NCBI RefSeq assembly: GCF_011759705.1
Contig: NZ_JAAOZF010000002.1
Coordinates: 248,001 to 312,000, forward strand
Length of the DNA: 64,000 nucleotides
Reading direction: 5' to 3'
DNA from: Microbacterium ulmi
GTDB taxonomy: Bacteria > Actinomycetota > Actinomycetes > Actinomycetales > Microbacteriaceae
Part shown: positions 46,201-54,689 of the stretch, piece after piece
Numbering within the stretch: the stretch's first letter is position 1
Layout: the number at the start of each line of letters is the position of its first letter
The notes under the pieces: generated by a model
The model's input: the letters and a program-made list of their open reading frames with translations, nothing else
The model's database searches: none
What the model was told of the DNA's origin: nothing
Position numbers and translations under genes: made by a program

Positions 46201-46535
46201 GGCGTGGCGCCGGTCTCGCGCGAGTCGAGCGGCGTGGCGGCCCGCGCGACGCGGTTGCTCTCGAGCAGCGTCGCGACGACGTGCTTGCAGTCGTACGCCA
46301 TGGGGCACGTGCAGGACGTCGAGACGATCGGGCGCGCGGCGCGGGGCTCCACGACGATCGTGCAGCGGTACGGGCTCGGCCGGCTGCCCGCCACGACGGA
46401 GCGCAGAGTGCGGGCGTCCTCGTCCCAGACCAGTCGGCGCACCGCCCCGCTGCGGAAGCACGTCACGCCACGCGAGTACCCGCCCGCGTCGGACTGCTGA
46501 CGCACGACGGGATCGGCGAACAGCGGCGGGTGCAC
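43215..46535 (-). CDS. SWIM zinc finger / SNF2 family DNA helicase-like ATPase
   Basis: From the GTG at 46533-46535 the product has 1106 residues. A SWIM zinc finger lies at Cys75-x-Cys77 and Cys83-x-His85 (CTCPMAYDCKHV). A long middle region without known motifs follows. The C-terminal half is a complete SNF2 engine: Walker A in ADDMGLGKTLQ, DEAQ box (VVLDEAQFVKN), TGTPLENGL, and motif VI QAVDRAHRIGQTR. Such bacterial proteins move along double-stranded DNA and may help displace proteins or respond to damage. The frame is open further upstream through nusB but has no start with family similarity there. Confidence 0.88.
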   Translation of the reverse strand: MHPPLFADPVVRQQSDAGGYSRGVTCFRSGAVRRLVWDEDARTLRSVVAGSRPSPYRCTIVVEPRAARPIVSTSCTCPMAYDCKHVVATLLESNRVARAATPLDSRETGATPPDSRETGATPTPEPAPAEWRSLLPPAPRAAARRLALGVELRQRVRRGGSPWAPPRTEPATPRGLHEHGHELSVALRPLETGARDDTWIKGVVSWDALRRAGHPWDHAQARWFVELFSIARDARLLGTMPDGSEWLTLDDVESSLLWTQLAGAEGRGIPIVATRRRQSVSLARAAAVGLHAEHDARGIVISPHVMIDGDPVEGPIVRTIGHVGVYAVSAVGETLRASLAPVALSAAEYAALRASAPVVVPPSDAAEFIRDHLPHLARLTTLTAGPGIEVPDSARPRLAVSVGFEPSHRLQFALTWRYPGAPPVAEGTPPDAERDAAAEDEIRRRLEAVWRDAVDVPFASSGTLAGVEAAEFTAHALPALEALEDVVVELRGTRPAYRELTADPRVTVSTVETDDADWFDLGVVVTIDGRRIPFTPLFTALSRGRKKLLLADGGFFSLSHPALQRLRELIDEAADLAEWEAGTTRISRRQTDLWADFEDVADEALPAVSWRATVEALRDVDGIEPTRAPDGLRARLRPYQQAGFDWLAFLWRHRLGGILADDMGLGKTLQMLALLQHAVAEGERRPFLVVAPTSVLSTWRAEAARFVPGLRVRVLDTTGATRREPLADAAASVDVVVTSYTLLRLDASQFHALEWAGVVLDEAQFVKNPQTKAFRAVRDLRADVAFAITGTPLENGLAELWALLSLTAPGLFPSARRFREEYVQPIEKGRVPENRESGPYRAARLARLRRRIRPLVLRRTKEAVAADLPPKQEQEVRVELGAAHRALYDAVLQRERQKVLGLLDDLDRNRFIVFRSLTLLRMLSLAPELVDPEHAHIAPSKLTALFEQLDEIVAEGHRTLVFSQFTSFLQLVAAQLDARGIAYAYLDGSTRDRDAAIDAFRRGDAPVFLISLKAGGFGLTLTEADYVFLLDPWWNPAAEAQAVDRAHRIGQTRSVMVYRLIANGTIEEKVMALQQRKARLFRSVMDDDALFGQALSAADIRGLLER
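46171..46240 (-). repeat. 30-bp tandem repeat in the snf2 gene
   Basis: A 30-base unit beginning GGCGTCGCGCCGGTCTCGCG (plus strand) is present twice in tandem with a third partial copy. It encodes repeats of DSRETGATPP in the linker after the SWIM finger. A multiple of three bases keeps the frame open, so copy number may vary between strains. Confidence 0.8.
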
Positions 46536-46587
46536 GCGTCCATTCTCGCAAGCACCGTCGACACCGGCGCCACCGTGCGGCTTCGGG

Positions 46588-46998
46588 TCAGGACGACCGG
46601 GCGATGCGGGCGAGCACTCCGTGGACGAACGAGCCGGAGTCGTCGGTCGAGAACTCCTTCGCGAGCTCGACCGCCTCGTCGATCGCGACGGCCGTCGGCA
46701 CCTCGTCGTTGTAGAGGAGCTCCCACACGGCCAGGCGCAGCACGGCGCGGTCCACGGCGGGCATGCGGGCGAGCGACCAGTCCTTCGCGAACGTCGTGAT
46801 CTGCTCGTCGATGGCGTCGCGGTTGTCGATGACGCCGTCGACGATCTCGCGCGCATACAGCCAGGACGCTTCTCGAGCGGGCTCGCTCGCAGCGCGCTTG
46901 GCCTCGGCGGCGAGGGTGGTCGCGACGTCGTCACCGCGCACGTCGGCCTGGAAGAGGATGTCGAGCGCGCGTTTGCGCGCCTTCGTACGGGCGCTCAC
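46588..46998 (-). CDS. nusB: Transcription antitermination factor NusB
   Basis: The 136-residue all-alpha protein pairs with NusE (S10) on boxA RNA during rRNA transcription. It begins SARTKARKRALDILFQADVRG, of which KARKRALDILF is the RNA-binding helix, and ends with the helices AVLRLAVWELLYNDEVPTAV and AIDEAVELAKEFSTDDSGSF. It follows efp with a 3-base gap, the classic efp-nusB pair, and in many actinobacteria pyrR comes next; here 7 kb of accessory genes intervene. Confidence 0.96.
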   Translation of the reverse strand: MSARTKARKRALDILFQADVRGDDVATTLAAEAKRAASEPAREASWLYAREIVDGVIDNRDAIDEQITTFAKDWSLARMPAVDRAVLRLAVWELLYNDEVPTAVAIDEAVELAKEFSTDDSGSFVHGVLARIARSS

Positions 46999-47001
46999 GT
47001 G

Positions 47002-47562
47002 CTAGTTGACCCGGCCGAGGTAGTCGCCCGTGCGGGTGTCGACCTTGACCTTCGTGCCGGTCTCGACGAACAGCGGCACCTGGATTTCGTAGCCGGTCTC
47101 GACGGTCGCGGGCTTCGTGCCCGCGGACGAGCGGTCGCCCTGCAGGCCCGGCTCGGTGTAGGTGATCTCGAGGACGACGGATGCCGGCAGCTCGACGTAG
47201 AGGGGGTTGCCGTTGTTCAGCGCGATCTGCACCTGCTGATTCTCGAGCAGGAAGTTGGCGGCCTCGCCGACCGTCGTGGCCGGGACGGTGAGCTGATCGT
47301 AGTCGGCGACGTCCATGAAGACGAAGCCCTCGCCGTCGTTGTAGAGGTACGTGAAGTCGCGGCGGTCGACGTTCTCGATGTCGATCTTGGCGCCGGCGTT
47401 GTACGTGCGGTCGACGACCTTGCCCGAGACGACGTTCTTGAGCTTCGTGCGCACGAACGCGCCGCCCTTGCCGGGCTTGACGTGCTGGAACTCGATGACG
47501 TTCCAGAGCTGGCCGTCGATGCTGAGGACGACGCCGTTCTTGATGTCTGCGGTGGATGCCAT
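47002..47562 (-). CDS. efp: Elongation factor P
   Basis: The 186-residue three-domain protein rescues ribosomes stalled on polyproline. Lys32 in [17 protein letters not shown] is the residue that in other bacteria is modified. The second and third OB domains carry [14 protein letters not shown] and the end is [13 protein letters not shown]. There is no EpmA or other modifier gene nearby. A TAGAAT-like hexamer at about 47636-47641 on the minus strand could be its -10, about 75 bases upstream. Confidence 0.97.
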   Translation of the reverse strand: MASTADIKNGVVLSIDGQLWNVIEFQHVKPGKGGAFVRTKLKNVVSGKVVDRTYNAGAKIDIENVDRRDFTYLYNDGEGFVFMDVADYDQLTVPATTVGEAANFLLENQQVQIALNNGNPLYVELPASVVLEITYTEPGLQGDRSSAGTKPATVETGYEIQVPLFVETGTKVKVDTRTGDYLGRVN

Positions 47563-47692
47563 GAGCGTGGGTGGTCCGTTCGTGTGGAGGAGGGAGGGCC
47601 GGTCGCCGAGCGTTCCGGAACGCGGCCGACATCCGATTCTACGGGGTGCCCCGATGCGAACGCTGGGCGCGCGCCGCGAACCGCCCTCGCGG

Positions 47693-48307
47693 TCACGCGC
47701 AGCCGGGCTCCGTCGGGGTCGGTCGGACCAGTGGCAGGAAGATCTCGTCGACGATGCCCACGATGTCGTCGTCGGGCATCGGCGTGAGGTTGAGGAGCAG
47801 GTGATGCCGGAAGAGGTCGAAGGCGACCGTCCGCACGCGCGGCGTGAGCCGGGCCGGGTCGATCTCGCCGCGCGCGGCGGCCCGGTCGATCACGTCGTCG
47901 AGCGCACCGCGCGTCCTCGTGCCGATCATCTGCCGGCGCAGATCCGCGAAGCTGCCCCCCGACTCGGAGAAGTGCGATCCGATGAGCACGCTCATGAGCG
48001 GAGCCAGCGGTGCGCGCGCCTCGTTCGAGCGGTGCAGCAGCTCGATCATGTCTCCACGCAGACTTCCCGTGTCGGGCGCCTCGACCATGCCTTGGCGCAG
48101 CCCGTGCGCGAGGGCGGCCTCGAGCAGGGCCTCGCGATCGTCCCATCGCCGGTAGACGACGGAGCGGCTCGTCCCCGCGCGCTCGGCGACGGCGTCGATC
48201 GTGAAGCTTCCGTACCCGCCGTCCAGCAGCTGCTGCCAGCCGGCGTCCAGGATGGCGACTTCGAGCTCCTGTCCCCGCCGGCGCTTCGCCGTCTGCTCAA
48301 GATCCAT
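47693..48307 (-). CDS. TetR family transcriptional regulator
   Basis: The 204-residue protein has a typical N-terminal helix-turn-helix ([21 protein letters not shown] is the recognition region, about 33-53) and a ligand-binding domain of helices. It is divergent from a DHA2-type exporter gene across 68 bases that hold an inverted repeat. The layout predicts a repressor of the exporter, released by a drug or a metabolite. Confidence 0.92.
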   Translation of the reverse strand: MDLEQTAKRRRGQELEVAILDAGWQQLLDGGYGSFTIDAVAERAGTSRSVVYRRWDDREALLEAALAHGLRQGMVEAPDTGSLRGDMIELLHRSNEARAPLAPLMSVLIGSHFSESGGSFADLRRQMIGTRTRGALDDVIDRAAARGEIDPARLTPRVRTVAFDLFRHHLLLNLTPMPDDDIVGIVDEIFLPLVRPTPTEPGCA

Positions 48308-48310
48308 TTG

Positions 48311-48351
48311 TGTATCTTATCCCGCCGGCGTACGATTCCCCATTAGATACA
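48311..48351. promoter_or_regulatory. Inverted repeat between tetR and the exporter gene
   Basis: TGTATCT (48311-48317) and AGATACA (48345-48351) are exact inverted copies 27 bases apart. The first touches the TetR start codon, the second lies near the exporter start, so two bound dimers or one looped site could shut both promoters. The 27-base spacing is larger than that of a single TetR operator. Confidence 0.5.
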
Positions 48352-48375
48352 GTCATGTTTCTTACGAAGGAAGCC

Positions 48376-49863
48376 ATGTCAACAGCTCAGGCCCCCGCGC
48401 CGGCACTCCCCCGCAGCGCCATCGTTACCGCACTCGTCCTCGTCGTCGGCGGGCTCGCGGTGATCTTCGACAGCACGATCATGAGCATCGCGCTCAAGAC
48501 CCTCGCAACAGAGCTCCAGGTCCCCGTCAGTACGATCCAGTGGGTCACGACGGCCTATCTCCTCGCTCTCGGCGTCGCCATTCCCGTGGTCGGCTGGGCG
48601 CAGGCGCGCATCGGCGGCAAGAGGCTGTGGATGATCGCGCTCACGATCTTCCTCGTCGCCTCGATCGCGTGCAGTCTCGCGTGGGATGCGCCGAGCCTCA
48701 TCGCATTCCGCGTCGTGCAGGGCATCGGCGGGGGCCTCATGATGCCGCTCATGGCGACGCTCGCGATCCAGCAGGTGCCTGCGGGCGTCGGCCTCGGCAA
48801 GCTCATGGCGGCGGTCAGCCTGCCCGCCGCGCTCGGCCCCATCCTCGGCCCCACGATCGGCGGCGTCATCATCAACTCGCTCGACTGGCGCTGGCTGTTC
48901 TGGGTCAACGTGCCGTTCTGCCTCGTCGGGCTGGCCCTCGCCTGGCGCTTCATCCCCGCCGACGCTCCGCGCGGCAGGCCGGCGCTCGACTGGGTGGGGC
49001 TCGTCCTCGTGTCGCCGTCGCTCGTCGGCATCCTCTACGGTCTGTCGAACGTGAGCCGGGACGGCGGGTTCTCGCGCGTGGACGTCTGGCTCCCGCTCCT
49101 CGTCGGCGCCCTGCTGCTCGTCGCGTTCGTGCTTTCGCAGCTCCGCCGGCCGAGCAGAGCCCTCGTCGACATCGGCCTCCTGCGACGTCGCTCGGTCGCC
49201 TCCTCGTCCGCCGTGCTGTTCCTCTCCGGCGCGTCTCTGTACGGCGCGATGCTCCTGCTGCCGCTGTTCTTCCAGATCGTCCACGGGACCGATGCCCTCG
49301 CGGCCGCGCTGCTGCTCATCCCCCAGGGCGTCGGCGCGCTCCTCAGCCGCACGCTCGCCGGGCGGCTGACCGACTCCATCGGCGCCCGCACCGTCGCTAT
49401 CGGCGGTTTCGTCCTGATGGGCCTTGCGACGGTCCCGTTCGCCTTCGCGAACGCGGGCACGAGCCAGTGGCTGCTCATGGCGGTGCTGCTCGTGCGCGGG
49501 TTCGGCATGGGAGCGGTCATGATCCCCGTCATGTCGGTGGGCTTCGTGGGCCTCGATCGCGACGAGGTGCCGCACGCGAGCATCATCACCCGGCTCGCCC
49601 AGCAGCTCGGCGGCGCCTTCGGCACCGCGATCCTCGCCGTGATCCTCGAGTCGGCGACCGGTGGTGCGACAGACCTCGCGGGCCTCGCACACGGTTTCGA
49701 CGCCGCGTTCTGGTGGGCGGTCGGCTTCACCGTGGTCGCGATCGGCATCTGCTTCGCACTGCCCGCCAAGCGCGCCGCGGCGCCCGTGCCCGCACGTCCG
49801 CTCCAGGGCGTAGCGAAGGATGCGGCGCCCGCCCATGCGGCGGAGGCCGCCGACGCCGCCTGA
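48376..49863 (+). CDS. MFS transporter, DHA2 family (14 membrane segments) drug exporter
   Basis: From the ATG at 48376 the product has 495 residues. The first segment ends with VIFDSTIMSIALKTLATELQ, close to the D1 motif of DHA2 exporters, and motif A-like (GGKRLWMIAL) and motif C-like (LPAALGPILGPTIGGVII) stretches follow. About 14 hydrophobic segments are expected. A GAAGGA ribosome site (48366-48371) supports this start; an in-frame ATG at 48355 would add seven residues. The substrate cannot be deduced. Confidence 0.92.
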   Translation: MSTAQAPAPALPRSAIVTALVLVVGGLAVIFDSTIMSIALKTLATELQVPVSTIQWVTTAYLLALGVAIPVVGWAQARIGGKRLWMIALTIFLVASIACSLAWDAPSLIAFRVVQGIGGGLMMPLMATLAIQQVPAGVGLGKLMAAVSLPAALGPILGPTIGGVIINSLDWRWLFWVNVPFCLVGLALAWRFIPADAPRGRPALDWVGLVLVSPSLVGILYGLSNVSRDGGFSRVDVWLPLLVGALLLVAFVLSQLRRPSRALVDIGLLRRRSVASSSAVLFLSGASLYGAMLLLPLFFQIVHGTDALAAALLLIPQGVGALLSRTLAGRLTDSIGARTVAIGGFVLMGLATVPFAFANAGTSQWLLMAVLLVRGFGMGAVMIPVMSVGFVGLDRDEVPHASIITRLAQQLGGAFGTAILAVILESATGGATDLAGLAHGFDAAFWWAVGFTVVAIGICFALPAKRAAAPVPARPLQGVAKDAAPAHAAEAADAA

Positions 49864-49871
49864 TCATCCCA

Positions 49872-49902
49872 GCGCACTCGGCGGACGATCCGCCGAGTGC
49901 GC
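49872..49902. terminator. Bidirectional hairpin between the exporter gene and aroQ
   Basis: A perfect 14-base inverted repeat, arms GCGCACTCGGCGGA and TCCGCCGAGTGCGC, has a 3-base loop. It lies 8 bases after the exporter stop and 17 bases before the aroQ stop. Confidence 0.8.
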
Positions 49903-49919
49903 CCGGCGCATCGTGCAGG

Positions 49920-50378
49920 TCAGCCCTCGGCGTGACCCGTCAGGACGTCGATGAGGCGCCGCGTCGCGGACGCGTAGCCGGCCACGCCCTCCCCCACGAC
50001 ATGCACGATCGCGACGTCGGCGACGTACGAGTGCTGGCGGAAGGGCTCGCGGTGCGAGACGTCGGAGATGTGCACCTCGGCGACGGGCAGCGCCACGGCG
50101 GAGAGCGCGTCGCGGAGCACGACCGAGGTGTGCGTGAGGCCGGCCGGATTGATGACGATGCCGGCGCAGTCCTCCCGGGCGGCGTGGATCGCGTCGACGA
50201 GCACGCCCTCGTGATTGCTCTGGACGGCCCGCACCTCGAAGCCCAGGGATGCCGCGGCGTCCGTCGTGATGCGCTCGACGTCGGCGAGCGTCGACGTGCC
50301 GTACACGTCGGGCTCTCGCGTGCCGAGAAGGTTGAGATTGGGGCCGTTGACCAGGAGCAGCCGGCGTGGGGGCGTCAT
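49920..50378 (-). CDS. aroQ: 3-dehydroquinate dehydratase, type II
   Basis: The 152-residue dodecameric enzyme makes 3-dehydroshikimate. The start LLLVNGPNLNLLGTREPDVYG includes the flexible lid with the catalytic Arg and Tyr, followed by VQSNHEGVLVD, INPAGLTHTSV and VEVHIS-type end (VAEVHISDVSHREPFR). The ATG at 50376-50378 gives the family N-terminus. It stands between the acetyltransferase gene and the TetR/exporter insert. Confidence 0.96.
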   Translation of the reverse strand: MTPPRRLLLVNGPNLNLLGTREPDVYGTSTLADVERITTDAAASLGFEVRAVQSNHEGVLVDAIHAAREDCAGIVINPAGLTHTSVVLRDALSAVALPVAEVHISDVSHREPFRQHSYVADVAIVHVVGEGVAGYASATRRLIDVLTGHAEG

Positions 50379-50435
50379 GCCCCCGAACCTAGCGCAGGCC
50401 GCTCGCGCGCTCCGCACCCGGCCCCGCACGCCGGG

Positions 50436-50969
50436 TCAGACCGGGCGGCGCATCACGAGCTCGGGCCCGATCGTGCTCGCGAGCGTCTCGCCGGTCGGAA
50501 GGAAGCCCGTCTTGCGATACGCGGCCTGGGCGCGTGCGTTGTGCGCGTGCACGTCGAGCGTCAGAGCGTCGACGTCGCGGGCGCGGGCCCAGTCTGCGAT
50601 CGCGTCGAACAGCAGGGCGAGGATGCCGGAGCCTCGGTGCCGTGGCGCGACGTACACGCCGACGACATCGGCACGCCGGTGCGCGACGTCGCGGTCGAGA
50701 TGATCCTGCTCTCCAGGCGCACGCACCAGCACTGTCGCGGTTCCGACCCACGTGTCGTCGACGATCGCGACGAACTGGGCGGCCGCATCGCTGAGTGCGG
50801 CCCCCGCCGTGCGCTCCTGCCAGAACGCCGCATCGCGAGCCTGCTCGTCGGCGGCGGTCGAGAGGAACGCGATCGCCGCGTCGGGGTCGCTGACGGCCTC
50901 GACGCGGAGACGGCGCACCTCGCGCCACTCCTCGAGGCGGACGCGACGCACGGTGACGGCATCCGTCAT
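50436..50969 (-). CDS. GNAT family N-acetyltransferase
   Basis: The 177-residue protein shows the GNAT core: [20 protein letters not shown] with the acetyl-CoA loop (R/Q-x-x-G-x-G/A form RHRGSG), and the C-terminal [19 protein letters not shown] typical of the family's end. The substrate is unknown. Its ATG (50967-50969) overlaps the aroB stop (ATGA), so it is translated with the shikimate genes. This gene is not part of the standard aro set. Confidence 0.9.
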   Translation of the reverse strand: MTDAVTVRRVRLEEWREVRRLRVEAVSDPDAAIAFLSTAADEQARDAAFWQERTAGAALSDAAAQFVAIVDDTWVGTATVLVRAPGEQDHLDRDVAHRRADVVGVYVAPRHRGSGILALLFDAIADWARARDVDALTLDVHAHNARAQAAYRKTGFLPTGETLASTIGPELVMRRPV

Positions 50970-52042
50970 CCCGCGACCTCCTGGTAGGCGGCGAACAGCA
51001 GCGACTCGTCGGGCGCCTGCAGCACCGTGGGGCGTGCGAGGTCGTCGAGCACGATGAATCGCAGCATCCCTGCGCGGCTCTTCTTGTCGCGCTGCATCGT
51101 CGCGAGCAGCTGCGGCCACGCCCCGGCGCGATAGCTCGTGGGAAGACCCAGGAGGTCGAGGATGTCGCGATGGCGCTGGGCCGCGGCATCCGGCAGACGC
51201 CCCGCGAGGCGCGACAGCTCGGCGGCGAAGACCATGCCGACAGAGATCGCGGCGCCGTGGCGCCACCGGTACCGCTCGGCGTGCTCGATCGCGTGACCGA
51301 GCGTGTGGCCGTAGTTGAGGATCTCCCGCAGCCCCGCCTCCCGGAAGTCCTCGCTCACGACGCGCGCCTTCATGTCGATCGCGAGCTCGATCGTGCGCCG
51401 GAACTCCGCGCTGTGCGGATCGACCGCCCTGAGCGGGTCGGCCTCGACGAGGTCGAGGATCTCGGGCGCCCAGATGAATCCGGCCTTGACGACCTCCGCG
51501 TACCCCGCGACCCGCTCATTGGCCGAGAGCGTGTCGAGCAGGTCGAGGTCGCACAGCACGGCGGCGGGCGGCCAGAACGCGCCGACGAGGTTCTTGCCCT
51601 CCGCCGTGTTCACCCCCGTCTTTCCGCCAACGGCCGCATCGACCATGCCGAGCACCGTCGTCGGCACCTGCACGACGGCGACGCCGCGCAGCCACGTCGC
51701 GGCCACGAAGCCCGCGACATCGGTGACGGCTCCGCCGCCGAAGCCGACGACGGCGTCCGTGCGCGTGAAGTCGGCCTTGCCCATGACCTGCCAGCAGAAC
51801 GCGGCGACCTCGATGCGCTTGCCCGCCTCGGCATCCGGGATCTCGGCGAGGAGCACCTCGCGATCGCGTCTCAGCGCGTCGCGCAGCGCCTCGGCCTTCG
51901 CGGCGAGGGTAGGCGGGTGGATCACGAGGACCTTGCGCGCGGCCGCGGGGAGGACCGTGCCGAGGGACGACAGGATGCCGTGCCCCACCGTGATCTCGTA
52001 GGGGGACGCGCCCGTCACGCCGATCGTCGTGGCATCCGTCAT
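50966..52042 (-). CDS. aroB: 3-dehydroquinate synthase
   Basis: The 358-residue NAD- and zinc-dependent enzyme starts the shikimate ring. NAD and metal sites are visible in [51 protein letters not shown], and [12 protein letters not shown]. The ATG (52040-52042) overlaps the aroK stop by four bases. Length and order are normal. Confidence 0.97.
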   Translation of the reverse strand: MTDATTIGVTGASPYEITVGHGILSSLGTVLPAAARKVLVIHPPTLAAKAEALRDALRRDREVLLAEIPDAEAGKRIEVAAFCWQVMGKADFTRTDAVVGFGGGAVTDVAGFVAATWLRGVAVVQVPTTVLGMVDAAVGGKTGVNTAEGKNLVGAFWPPAAVLCDLDLLDTLSANERVAGYAEVVKAGFIWAPEILDLVEADPLRAVDPHSAEFRRTIELAIDMKARVVSEDFREAGLREILNYGHTLGHAIEHAERYRWRHGAAISVGMVFAAELSRLAGRLPDAAAQRHRDILDLLGLPTSYRAGAWPQLLATMQRDKKSRAGMLRFIVLDDLARPTVLQAPDESLLFAAYQEVAG

Positions 52043-52551
52043 TGCGGGTCCTCCTGGTTCTCGCGCGCCCACGCGGCGACCGCGTCGACGACGTCCTGCA
52101 GCGGTCCGCTCGACGTGTCGAAGACGACATCGGCGAGCTCCTGGTAGAGCGGGCGGCGGGCGTCGTAGATCTCGGTCCACCGCGCGAGGGCGTCCTCGCC
52201 CTGCAGAAGGGGGCGGGTCGAGTCCTTGACGCGGGATGCGACGACGCGCGGCTCGACCGTCAGCAGCACGACGCGGTGCGCCGCGAGATCCGCCCGCGTG
52301 CCGGGGTGCAGGACGGCGCCCCCGCCGAGCGACACCACGCCGCCTCCCTCCAGCCCGGTGCGGACCGCCTCGCGCTCGAGCATGCGGAAGCGCTCCTCGC
52401 CCTGCTCGGCGAAGATCGTCTCGACAGGCCCGTGCGCCCGCACGATCGCGATGTCGGAGTCGTAGAAGGGCACCCCGAGCGCCTTGGCGACACGTCGGCC
52501 GATGCTCGTCTTGCCGGCACCCATGGGGCCGATCAGGACGAGGGCCGTCAT
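52039..52551 (-). CDS. aroK: Shikimate kinase
   Basis: The 170-residue P-loop kinase phosphorylates shikimate. Walker A is [12 protein letters not shown], the DSD in FYDSDIAIV binds substrate and Mg, [10 protein letters not shown] is the shikimate loop, and DSTRPLL is the lid arginine region. The ATG (52549-52551) overlaps the aroC stop. Confidence 0.96.
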   Translation of the reverse strand: MTALVLIGPMGAGKTSIGRRVAKALGVPFYDSDIAIVRAHGPVETIFAEQGEERFRMLEREAVRTGLEGGGVVSLGGGAVLHPGTRADLAAHRVVLLTVEPRVVASRVKDSTRPLLQGEDALARWTEIYDARRPLYQELADVVFDTSSGPLQDVVDAVAAWARENQEDPQ

Positions 52552-53789
52552 GCGTCGGCGAGGGCGGTGCCGGCCGCGGCGCCGAGCGCCGGGTCGCTGG
52601 CGGCGCTCGTCCGCAGCGTCTCGGGGATCGCGGCCAGGTAGCCCTCGAGGTTGCGTCGCGTCTCGCCGACGCTGTCGCCGCCGAACTTCTCGAGCACCGC
52701 CTCTGCCAGGACGATCGCGACCATCGCCTCGGCGACGACGCCCGCCGCGGGGACGGCGCACACGTCGGAGCGCTGGTGGTGGGCGGACGCCGTGTCGCCC
52801 GTTGCGACGTCGACGGTGCGCAGCGAGTGCGGGACCGTCGCGATCGGCTTCATGCCGGCGCGGACGCGCAGCACCGTGCCCGTCGACATGCCGCCCTCCG
52901 TGCCGCCCGCCTTGTCCGACGAGCGCGTGATGCCGTCGCCCCTCGCGAAGAGCTCGTCGTGCGCCTGCGAGCCGCGGCGGCGGGTGGTCTCGAAGCCGTC
53001 GCCCACCTCGACGCCCTTGATCGCCTGCACGCTCATGAGCGCCTGCGCGAGCTTCGCATCGAGGCGGCGGTCCCACTGCACGTGCGAGCCGAGCCCCGGC
53101 GGGACACCGTACGCGAGCACCTCGACGACGCCGCCGAGCGTGTCGCCCTCCTTGCGCGCGTCATCCACCTCCGCGACCATCGCCTCGCTCGTGGCTGGGT
53201 CGAAGCACCGCAGGGGATCGGCGTCGAGCGCGTCGACGTCGCCGAGAGTCGGCAGAGCCGCGCCCTCCGGCACGCGGACGGGCCCGATCGAGAGCGTGTG
53301 CGACACGAGGCCGATGCCGAGCTCGCCGAGGAATCCGCGAGCGACCGCGCCCAGCGCCACGCGGGCCGCCGTCTCGCGCGCGCTCGCCCGCTCGAGGATC
53401 GGTCTCGCCTCGTCGAAGTCGTACTTCTGCATCCCGACGAGATCGGCGTGTCCCGGGCGAGGGCGCGTGAGCGCCGCCCCGCGTCCGCGGGACTTGTCGG
53501 TGAGCTCGACGGGCTCGGCGCTCATGACCTCGACCCACTTGGGCCATTCGGTGTTGCCGATGCGCAGCGCGATGGGACTGCCGAGCGAGAGCCCGTGACG
53601 GACGCCGCTCGAGATCGTGAGCTCGTCCTCCTCGAACTTCATGCGCGAGCCGCGCCCGTAGCCGAGCTTGCGGCGGGCGAGGTCGGCCTGGATCGCGGCG
53701 CGCGTGACGGGCACGCCGGCGGGGAGGCCCTCCATGATGGCGACGAGTTCGGGGCCGTGCGATTCGCCGGCCGTGAGCACGCGGAGCAT
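52548..53789 (-). CDS. aroC: Chorismate synthase
   Basis: The 413-residue FMN-dependent enzyme removes phosphate from EPSP to form chorismate. Family blocks are present: [19 protein letters not shown], the FMN site [47 protein letters not shown], and [18 protein letters not shown]. It lies between aroE and aroK with an ATGA overlap toward aroK. The enzyme aroA (EPSP synthase) is not in the window. Confidence 0.97.
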   Translation of the reverse strand: MLRVLTAGESHGPELVAIMEGLPAGVPVTRAAIQADLARRKLGYGRGSRMKFEEDELTISSGVRHGLSLGSPIALRIGNTEWPKWVEVMSAEPVELTDKSRGRGAALTRPRPGHADLVGMQKYDFDEARPILERASARETAARVALGAVARGFLGELGIGLVSHTLSIGPVRVPEGAALPTLGDVDALDADPLRCFDPATSEAMVAEVDDARKEGDTLGGVVEVLAYGVPPGLGSHVQWDRRLDAKLAQALMSVQAIKGVEVGDGFETTRRRGSQAHDELFARGDGITRSSDKAGGTEGGMSTGTVLRVRAGMKPIATVPHSLRTVDVATGDTASAHHQRSDVCAVPAAGVVAEAMVAIVLAEAVLEKFGGDSVGETRRNLEGYLAAIPETLRTSAASDPALGAAAGTALADA

Positions 53790-53830
53790 TGACCCATCCT
53801 CCCACGTGCGCGACGCCGATCGCGCTCGCG

Positions 53831-54685
53831 CTAGCCGTCTGTGACGCTCGGCCCGCCGGTCACGCCGGCATGCATCGCCGCGATGACGGCGTCCTCGTCG
53901 GAGAGCGGGGCCTCGACGTCGCCCGTCGTGAAGATCCTGATCTGCAGGACGGCCTGGTGCAGCAGCATCCCGAGTCCGTCGATCGCCCGTCCGCCTGCGC
54001 GCTCCCACGCCGATGCGAGTGCCGTGGGCCAGTGTCCATAGACGACGTCGAGCAGCAGACCGCCGCGCGCGGCGAGCGCGTCGGCTGCGGCATCCGGGAC
54101 CGCGGCGTCCCCCGGAAGCGTCGCGATCGTGACGTCGACGTCGTCGTGGCCGGATGCCGCGAACGGCACGCCGACGACCTCGACGTCGAGCCGCTCCCCG
54201 AGAGCGGCGAGCGGATCGACGGCAGCGGGGCGGCGCGCGACGACGTCGACGCGCCGCGCGCCGAGTTCGGCCAGCGCGACGAGTGCGGAGGTCGCGGTCG
54301 CTCCGGCCCCGACGACGCGCGCCGCTTCGACGTGCGCGATGCCTGCCTCCCGCAGCGTGCGCACGACGCCCCCGACATCCGTGTTGAACCCGCGCGGGCC
54401 CCCGGGGTCGAGCAGGAGCGTGTTGACGGCGCCCGTCATCTCCGCGCGGCGGTCTCGCGTCGCGGCCGCGGCGAACGCGACGCCCTTGAGCGGCATCGTG
54501 AGCGACAGGCCGCGCCACGACTCGTCGAGAGCCGCGAGCGCCGTGCCGAACCCGGCCTCGGAGAGGCGACGGCGCTCGTACGTCCAGTCGAGGCCCAGCG
54601 CACGATACGCGGCGGTGTGAAGCTGCGGCGACCGGCTGTGCGCGATGGGATCGCCCCACACGGCGAGGCGGGTCCGCTCCGTCAC
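53831..54685 (-). CDS. aroE: Shikimate dehydrogenase
   Basis: From the GTG at 54683-54685 the product has 284 residues. Substrate-binding residues are in [20 protein letters not shown], the catalytic Lys in [10 protein letters not shown], Asn in MTGAVNTLL and Asp in [10 protein letters not shown]. The nucleotide loop [13 protein letters not shown] matches the GAGGAA type. The GTG begins 5 bases after the mltG stop, giving close coupling. There is no RxK/R clamp to decide NADP against NAD at this level. Confidence 0.93.
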   Translation of the reverse strand: MTERTRLAVWGDPIAHSRSPQLHTAAYRALGLDWTYERRRLSEAGFGTALAALDESWRGLSLTMPLKGVAFAAAATRDRRAEMTGAVNTLLLDPGGPRGFNTDVGGVVRTLREAGIAHVEAARVVGAGATATSALVALAELGARRVDVVARRPAAVDPLAALGERLDVEVVGVPFAASGHDDVDVTIATLPGDAAVPDAAADALAARGGLLLDVVYGHWPTALASAWERAGGRAIDGLGMLLHQAVLQIRIFTTGDVEAPLSDEDAVIAAMHAGVTGGPSVTDG

Positions 54686-54689
54686 GGGG

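Noticed and set aside
46536-46934. N-terminal extension of the SNF2 protein
   Set aside because: The open frame lies antiphase to nusB on the same strand; the added residues are a shadow of nusB.
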